Shown in pieces: positions 58,401 through 64,000 of a stretch of DNA of 64,000 bases. Where the stretch lies: positions 17,962,500 to 18,026,499 of the forward strand of contig CM076145.1 of NCBI GenBank assembly GCA_038025085.1, written 5' to 3'. Positions within the stretch are counted from its first letter, which is position 1. The number at the start of each line of letters is the position of its first letter. The notes under the pieces are model-generated. The model made no database searches, had not been told where the DNA came from, and saw only the letters and a list, made by a program, of their open reading frames with translations. Position numbers and translations under genes: made by a program. The stretch is from Tetragonia tetragonoides. Its lineage: Eukaryota > Streptophyta > Magnoliopsida > Caryophyllales > Aizoaceae.

Positions 58401-59708
58401 TCATTCTCCTGCAAATCTGGGCAACGGCAAGTATACACTTGAACCCTTCTCAAATTTTAGAACATATAGCAATATTACAGTACATTAAGAGCTTTCGAAC
58501 TTTGGCCAAACAACTTAATTAGGCATGAATTTTTAATTATTTTTCCTTTAATGAATGAGGAGAAGCCTGGGTCTCAGTCACACAAGATTCCACTAGAAAT
58601 TCATTAGTAATAGGCTGTAATTCACAAACCTCAACCCATGCCAAATTCACCCAATTAATAGGCTTTTATTATTATTCAACAACATTACTCAATTTAAAGT
58701 TAATCTCAAACAAAAAATCTATTGCAAGTTGAATCCCAAACTTCTGCATATCAATTTCAAAATTGAACATAATTTAGGCTGTAATCAACAAAGTTAGGGT
58801 TCGATGTTACCTCTTCAGTAACAATCGACCAAGGCGGTAACTATAAGCTATTAAACTAAAGTTCAACATCTACTCAAGTCTCAACATAGATAGAGAATTG
58901 ATACTCATACTCAAATTTTTAGGGTTTTTTGGGGGAAAATGCCTAGTCCAAGTAATCGATTTGTCGATGTAGCCCACAACCGTATCTGCTTCGCCATTCA
59001 TGAGTAGATTCCACTGAATCGAGAGTTGAGACGCGTCTGAGGTTGAAAAGAAGTATCACCAAATCCGAATAGAATGGCACCATTGTTCGTCTCTGTGGGT
59101 AGGCTAGGAAAGAGAAAGGGAGATTCAGAGGAAGAGGGTTAGAATTTCGTGAGTAAAGGGTTAGAGAAAGATGCATATGGGATGAGTATTGGTTTTGCGA
59201 TTGGAGGGGATTCAATTTTGGGTGTTGAAAGGAGAGAATGGGGAAGAGAGAGAAAGAGAGTGGAGTTGCATCTGTATTGAAGTTGTGCGAACTGCAAAAA
59301 GGACGAAGGTTATACTGGGTTATTGCACAGAAGGTACTAGAAGCTATAATTACGAAATTTTAATTTTTTTTTCCGTTTTTTTTCGCAACGACTAGTCGTT
59401 GCCATATGTGGGAAAAGGGTTCAGCAACGACAGGGCTTTGTTGCAATAAATGCGTCTTGTGTTTTCACAACGATCGCTGTCCTTGCAAAATATAGTTACC
59501 AATTTTTGCAACGATTATTGCTGTTGCCAATAATCAGTGTCAAAATTTTAATTTTACCGTCATGATTTTGGATGGGGGAAAATAAAATTTACATTAATCG
59601 CAACAATTTTTTCCAACGACATTTTCTTGTCGTTGAGATAAATATTTTTCGCAACGATTTTTTTTTTCGTTGCAAAAACCTTGTTGCTAAAAAGGATTTC
59701 TTGTGTTG
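55417..59708. mobile_element. 4.3-kb non-autonomous CACTA in the LINE leader
   Basis: Ends CACTACAAGAAAAACCG and, reversed and partly decayed, CAACACAAGAAATCC. GTT duplication at 55414-55416 and 59709-59711. Both ends are packed with GCAACGAC / GTCGTTGC units in both orientations (55.44-55.78 and 59.38-59.69 kb). The 3.5-kb interior is AT-rich with no transposase and no recognised protein. A GA-rich stretch at about 59.10-59.28 kb looks leader-like. Confidence 0.9.
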
Positions 59709-59854
59709 GTTTTTTGGGAAGCTTTTTCTCTCTTAATTTTCTCACTCATCTTTTTTTTTTAAAGAAATGAGTCAAATTACTATTATTATATATACCTCTA
59801 TTTAACTATCAACAATCCCTCATAAACAAATATAGTAGGAATAAGGTAGATAGG

Positions 59855-60017
59855 TGTAAATGGATTTGTTTCTTGACATACTGTATTCTATTACTGTTTT
59901 ATACAGTAATTGTAAGGCTATAAATACGCTCGATTGTAAATGTAAAACTTACACCATTCACTCATAAGTGAATACATTCCTCCTACTTTCACTTTCTATT
60001 CTGAGCTAATTCCAACA
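59855..60017 (+). repeat. putative 5' LTR of the decayed copia element
   Basis: 163 bases with TG...CA limits and a TATA-like CTATAAATAC at about 59.92 kb. The left limit is a guess because the partner LTR is outside the window. Confidence 0.6.
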
Positions 60018-60030
60018 CGTTATCAGCACG

Positions 60031-61386
60031 ACTTTGCTTTCGAGTTACCAAACACAAAACAAAGGTAACCAATTCTAGAACTTACAATTTTGATAAGTAT
60101 GCTCTGTAGTTGCCGAAATTAGTTTTGGAACCTCTACATCAGAAAACTCAAAATTGAAACAATAGAGTTGCTCTCAAACACTTTTACGTTAATTATTTTG
60201 ACACCAAGTTAGATATGGATCACCAAAATAATGGGATCAATACCGTCATAAGTGGTGTCTACAACACCTGTTTTACCCTCATTATTGAAAATAATAACAT
60301 ACCTTTTGTACCCCAAACACAACCGAGCCAGACATTGACCAACACCTCCGCCGAAGCCTCACAAGCTAATGCACCGCCTCCCAAACCAACGTATATAAAC
60401 TTACTTGAACGACACCCCCGTAGAGCCGAGGCTCGCACCTCGGCTAGAACCGGGTCCGTCCAACAAAAGAAAACAAGAACGAGAAGAGGGTGAGGTGGGC
60501 TCCAACGAGGCTATCTCACCGGTTTGACCCAAGAAACCGAAAAAGTGATCGGTCACCATGACCGAACGGTTCGAAACGACGAACCACCACAATTGACAAC
60601 CCCAGTCGGCGAAACTAGCCTGTAACATCCAATTCCCAAAATTATGTTGTATCCCCGGACCGTTTATCGGTATAGAGGGTCAACACTACTGACTATTAAG
60701 CTAGAAGGAGATCAGAGCGAGACTATAGCGTAGCCATATATAATTTCAGTTCTCTGGTTTAGAGTTCATAAGGAAGCTCGGCTTGATGAGAGTACTAGTT
60801 GTAGCAAGTTAATTATTATTTTGAATTGGTAGTAGAACACAAGCAGAACCAAAGAAATGAGGGGGAGAAGAGAGAAAGCTTTTACTTGAGTGACTGAATG
60901 TTACAGATAGAAAAAGTTTTAAATAGAGTTGGAATAATTGACTAGTTAATAAATGTGGTAGATGTACTTTCTGTTTCTTATGTCAGTTGCATGCCACACG
61001 TGTGGTGAAACTTTGACCCCTATATATAAAAGTAGAATAGATCACGTGGGTTATTTCTTAGGGGAAGAAATGTCAGGTGATGATGACTTTGTTAAAAAAA
61101 AGGGAAAAGTGTGAGTTTGTTTGTTTTTAGCACATAGTTAATGATTTAGCACTTATATTATAATTAGCATGCCTTCATGTTTATTAAATAGTAAATGCAT
61201 TTAATATAGAAGGTAATTAGTGAGTAAACGTGATAGAAAAATGTGTTGTTATTAATTACATTTTTACATTATGTACCATCGGCTTTTCGAACCCTTGACC
61301 GTGGTGATATCTTATCGTTTTATAATTTTCTTATAACATCTATATTTTATTATCGATTAATTTTTGATAAATTCCTTATAATCAGA
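60031..61386 (+). other. leader region of the decayed copia, possibly with an inserted LTR
   Basis: A frame from 60215 (MDHQNNGIN) runs 92 codons without a domain. TGTAACATCC at 60621 looks like an LTR start and the following 600 bases are unlike copia leader, so a solo LTR may be inserted there. I found no matching end or duplication. Confidence 0.4.
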
Positions 61387-62356
61387 ATGGAAAATATCAA
61401 CAAAAGAAAATTTGCATGCCTCGACCTAGTTGGTCAAAGGTTCCTGCAGTGGAAAGAAAATACATTACCCCATCTGGAAGCCAAATGCCTCGAGAAAACT
61501 ATCTTGAAAGATAATGACACCACCAAACAAGAAAAGGCGCAAGCTCTTGTCTTCTTAAGACACCACCTGAATGACAGTCTGACTCTCGAATACCTTATGG
61601 TAAAAGATGCACATGAGTTGTGGGAAAGACTCGAGAGCAGATATTGAAATTTAATGGCAGTCTTACTCCCAAAGGCTCTGAATGAGTGGATTAATATAAG
61701 ATTACATGATTTTAAGTCTATCAGTGGTTATAATTCTGCTGTCTTCCGCGTAACTACCCAACTGGAGTTATGTGGAACAAAAATCACTGAAAAAGAAATA
61801 CTTCATCATTATGCATCCTACAAATATTGTGCTGCAGCAGCAATATCGAGCAAGTAATTTTATAAAATACTCAGATTTGATATCTGTTTTACTTGTTGCT
61901 GAGCAGAATAATGAGTTGCTTATAAACAACTATAAAATGAGACCCACTGGTTCCACCGCTTTGCCAGAAGCAAATGCAATCATTAGAGGTGGACGTGGTC
62001 GTGGTAGTGGTCGTGGACGAGGCCGCGGTAGAGGCTGTTGGCAAAATAATGGTGGAGGCAACAATATTGCTGAAACATCACAAAGAGGTGGTGGGAGACC
62101 TCACCAATTCAGAGGAAATAAAAGAGCCAGGACCCAAGACACTTGCAAGAAATGTGGAAAAATTGGGCACTGGGCTCGTGACTTTCCCACGTCCAGACAT
62201 TTTGTGGACTTATACCAGACATCACTAGCTGATAAAGGAAAAAATGTAGAGGCAAACTTTGTTGTTGACGTTACTCCATTGGATGTCTTGTACTTCTTCA
62301 TGGATAATGTTGAAAATGAAAATGGGTTTTCCACTAATGAAAGCCCCCAGATTTAA
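61387..62356 (+). pseudogene. copia gag remnant
   Basis: It starts MENINKRKFACLDLVGQRFL, with FLRHHLNDSLTLEYL typical of UBN2-type Gag. A TGA at 61645 and a frameshift near 61.8 kb break it. A Gly/Arg-rich stretch (62.0-62.1 kb) precedes a zinc knuckle CKKCGKIGHWARDF whose fourth ligand is Phe (TTT at 62183-62185) instead of Cys. Confidence 0.85.
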
Positions 62357-62548
62357 CAAGTTTTTTTCTTGTTTTTCTAAGTTGAACCAGTATTGTACTT
62401 TGTTATTTTACTTTCGTGTCTGTATTTCCTTTATGTATTTTTGATGTATTTTCCTTAAGTACTTTTGATGAATTTCATGAATAAAATCGGCTATTAAGAA
62501 TATTATGACTAATATTTCTTTCTTTTTGAAGATACAAAACTTTATAAA

Positions 62549-64000
62549 ATGAGCTCAAACATCATAGAGTCATGTTTGAAAGACAGCGCAGCAACACACA
62601 CTATACTGAGAAACAAAGTTCACTTTACTCAACTGAAACCGATTAAAGCAAATGTGAACACCATCAGCGATGTTGCAAATTTAATTGAAGGCTCAGGTAA
62701 AGCATGTGTTGTACTTCCAAATGGGACAAAAATTAAAATAAATGACGCATTATTTTAAAGTAAATCTCGAAGAAACTTGTTAGTTTTAAAGATTTGCGTC
62801 ACAATGGTTATCACATGATAACAATGACTGAAAAAGGGAAGGAGTACATGTGTCTTACATCAGCAAAAGATGATAAGAAATGCATTTATGAGAAAATGTC
62901 AGCATACTCCCCAGGACTATATTATACATATATCAGTCCAATTGAATCAAATATGGTGTCTAAACAAATGGTGGACAATCAGAAAATGTGTTTTTTGTGG
63001 CATGACCGTTTGGGTCATCCAAACACAAGTATGATGATAAAATCATTAAACATTTATATGGTCACCCATTAAAAAATGTTCGGGTACCACGATTTGGCGA
63101 ACACCTTTGTGTTGCATGTTCACTTGGAAAATTGATCACAAGACCTTCCAAAAGTAAGGTCGGAAGTGAGTCTCTTGCATTCCTAGAAAGAATCCAAGGT
63201 GATATATGCGGACCGATACACCCTCCATGTGGACCATTTCGATATTTCATGGTGATAGATGCATCAACTAGATGGTCGCATGTGAGCCTATTATCAACTA
63301 GAAATGTGGCATTTGCCAAGTTGTTGGCACAAATAATTAGGCTAAGAGCCCAATTTCCCAATCATACAATAAAGAAAATCAGACTCGATAATGCATGAGA
63401 GTTTACATCTCAAACATTGAATGATTAATGTATGTCAATCGGGATTGAGGTAGAATACCCAGTAGCTCATGTTCACACCCAAAATGGCTTAGCTGAATCT
63501 TTGATAAAGCGATTACAGTTAATCGCGAGATCATTATTGATGAAATCAAAGTTATCATCCCTTGTATGGGGACATGTTGTATTGCATGCAACTGAATTAA
63601 TTCGGTTAAGGCCGACTGCATATCATCAATTTTCTCCCATGCAATTGGTAACTGGGAAAGAGCCAAACATTGCACATTTGAAAACATTTGGTTGTGCAGT
63701 TTATGTTCCAATAAAACCACCAAATCGTACCAAAATGGGCCCACAAAGAAGGTTGGGAATTTATGTTGGCTATGAAACCCCCTCAATTATTAAATTTCTT
63801 GAACCGATGACTGGTGATTTGTTCACAACATGGTTCGCTGACTGTCATTTTGATGAGTCTGTATTCCCAACCTTAGGGGGAGGAAAGGATAAGGTGAGCC
63901 CAAGTACGAACGAAATAACTTGGAACGTAACAATGTTATCTTATCTCGATCAACGTTCAAGTGTATGTGAACAAGAAATTCAGAAAATCATTCATTTACA
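62549..64000 (+). pseudogene. copia protease-integrase remnant, cut by the window edge
   Basis: Protease motif CLKDSAATHTI (62.57-62.61 kb), pre-integrase FLWHDRLGHPN (about 63.0 kb), a frameshift near 63.07 kb, and the integrase core with QGDICGPI, DASTRWSHV and KIRLDNA. Nonsense codons stand at 63396 and 63426. The frame then runs on through HTQNGLAESLIKR and LKTFGCAVYVP to the edge. Confidence 0.88.

Larger units (their letters stand above)
22039..59761 (-). mobile_element. full-length L1-type LINE, split by nested insertions
   Basis: The poly(A) tail is the T19 run at 22039-22057. A 13-base target duplication AAGAAATGAGTCA stands at 22026-22038 and again at 59762-59774. Between them, on the minus strand and in the right order, are a leader (59.76 and 55.4-54.4 kb), ORF1 with zinc knuckle, endonuclease, reverse transcriptase, zinc-binding region and RNase H. 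Four elements with their own target duplications interrupt it: 23342-47293, 48755-50930, 52867-53186 and 55417-59708. Subtracting them leaves about 6.96 kb, the normal size of a plant L1. Stops and shifts make it inactive. It is the oldest layer of the nest. Confidence 0.93.
59855..64000 (+). mobile_element. decayed Ty1/copia element, left part, cut by the window edge
   Basis: Putative 5' LTR 59855-60017 (TGTAAATGG...TTCCAACA), primer-site-like TTATCAGCACG at 60020-60030, then gag, protease and integrase remnants in order. The reverse transcriptase, RNase H and 3' LTR would lie beyond 64000. It is a different lineage from the element at 31288 and far older. Confidence 0.85.

Overview
This window is plant nuclear DNA. 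It carries one intron-rich host gene of a plant membrane-channel family, and almost everything else is transposable elements of typical plant types: L1-type LINEs with a C-terminal RNase H, a Tork/Tnt1-type copia element primed by initiator-Met tRNA, CACTA, hAT and Mutator-like DNA elements, Tourist-like MITEs, a TRIM and tRNA-derived SINEs. A flowering plant, probably a eudicot, fits; I cannot name the species. There is one 100-base assembly gap (458-557).

Left part (1-19.2 kb, minus strand). A CSC1/OSCA-type mechanosensitive/hyperosmolality-gated calcium channel gene starts with ATG at 17655 and runs off the left edge. Ten coding exons can be placed by GT-AG junctions and phase, giving 682 codons inside the window. 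The last roughly 90 residues expected for the family lie outside. Its introns hold truncated LINEs, SINEs, MITEs, a TRIM cluster, a tandem duplication and a long AT microsatellite.

Upstream of the gene (19.2-22.0 kb) is sparse: a short LINE stub and a possible hAT transposase relic.

Middle (22.0-59.8 kb). The whole 37.7 kb resolves into ONE full-length LINE on the minus strand, flanked by a 13-bp target duplication, that later received at least ten nested insertions. Direct hits into the LINE are a 24-kb CACTA composite, a 2.2-kb hAT element, a 320-bp hAT MITE and a 4.3-kb CACTA element. Inside the 24-kb CACTA sit a solo LTR, a very young intact copia element and a non-coding LTR element (LARD). 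The solo LTR contains another CACTA-like element, which itself contains a Tourist MITE and a Mutator-like element. The LARD contains a small CACTA, and the hAT element contains a Mutator-like element. Removing the insertions leaves a LINE of about 7 kb whose reverse-transcriptase frame closes at two of the junctions. The 24-kb CACTA carries a fragment of a host sulfiredoxin gene.

Right edge (59.86-64.0 kb): the left part of a decayed second copia element, with LTR, primer site, gag, protease and integrase remnants, continuing past the window.

I see no host gene pair or operon-like system. The notable biology is the nested-element stratigraphy, the gene capture, and the intact copia element with apparently identical LTRs.
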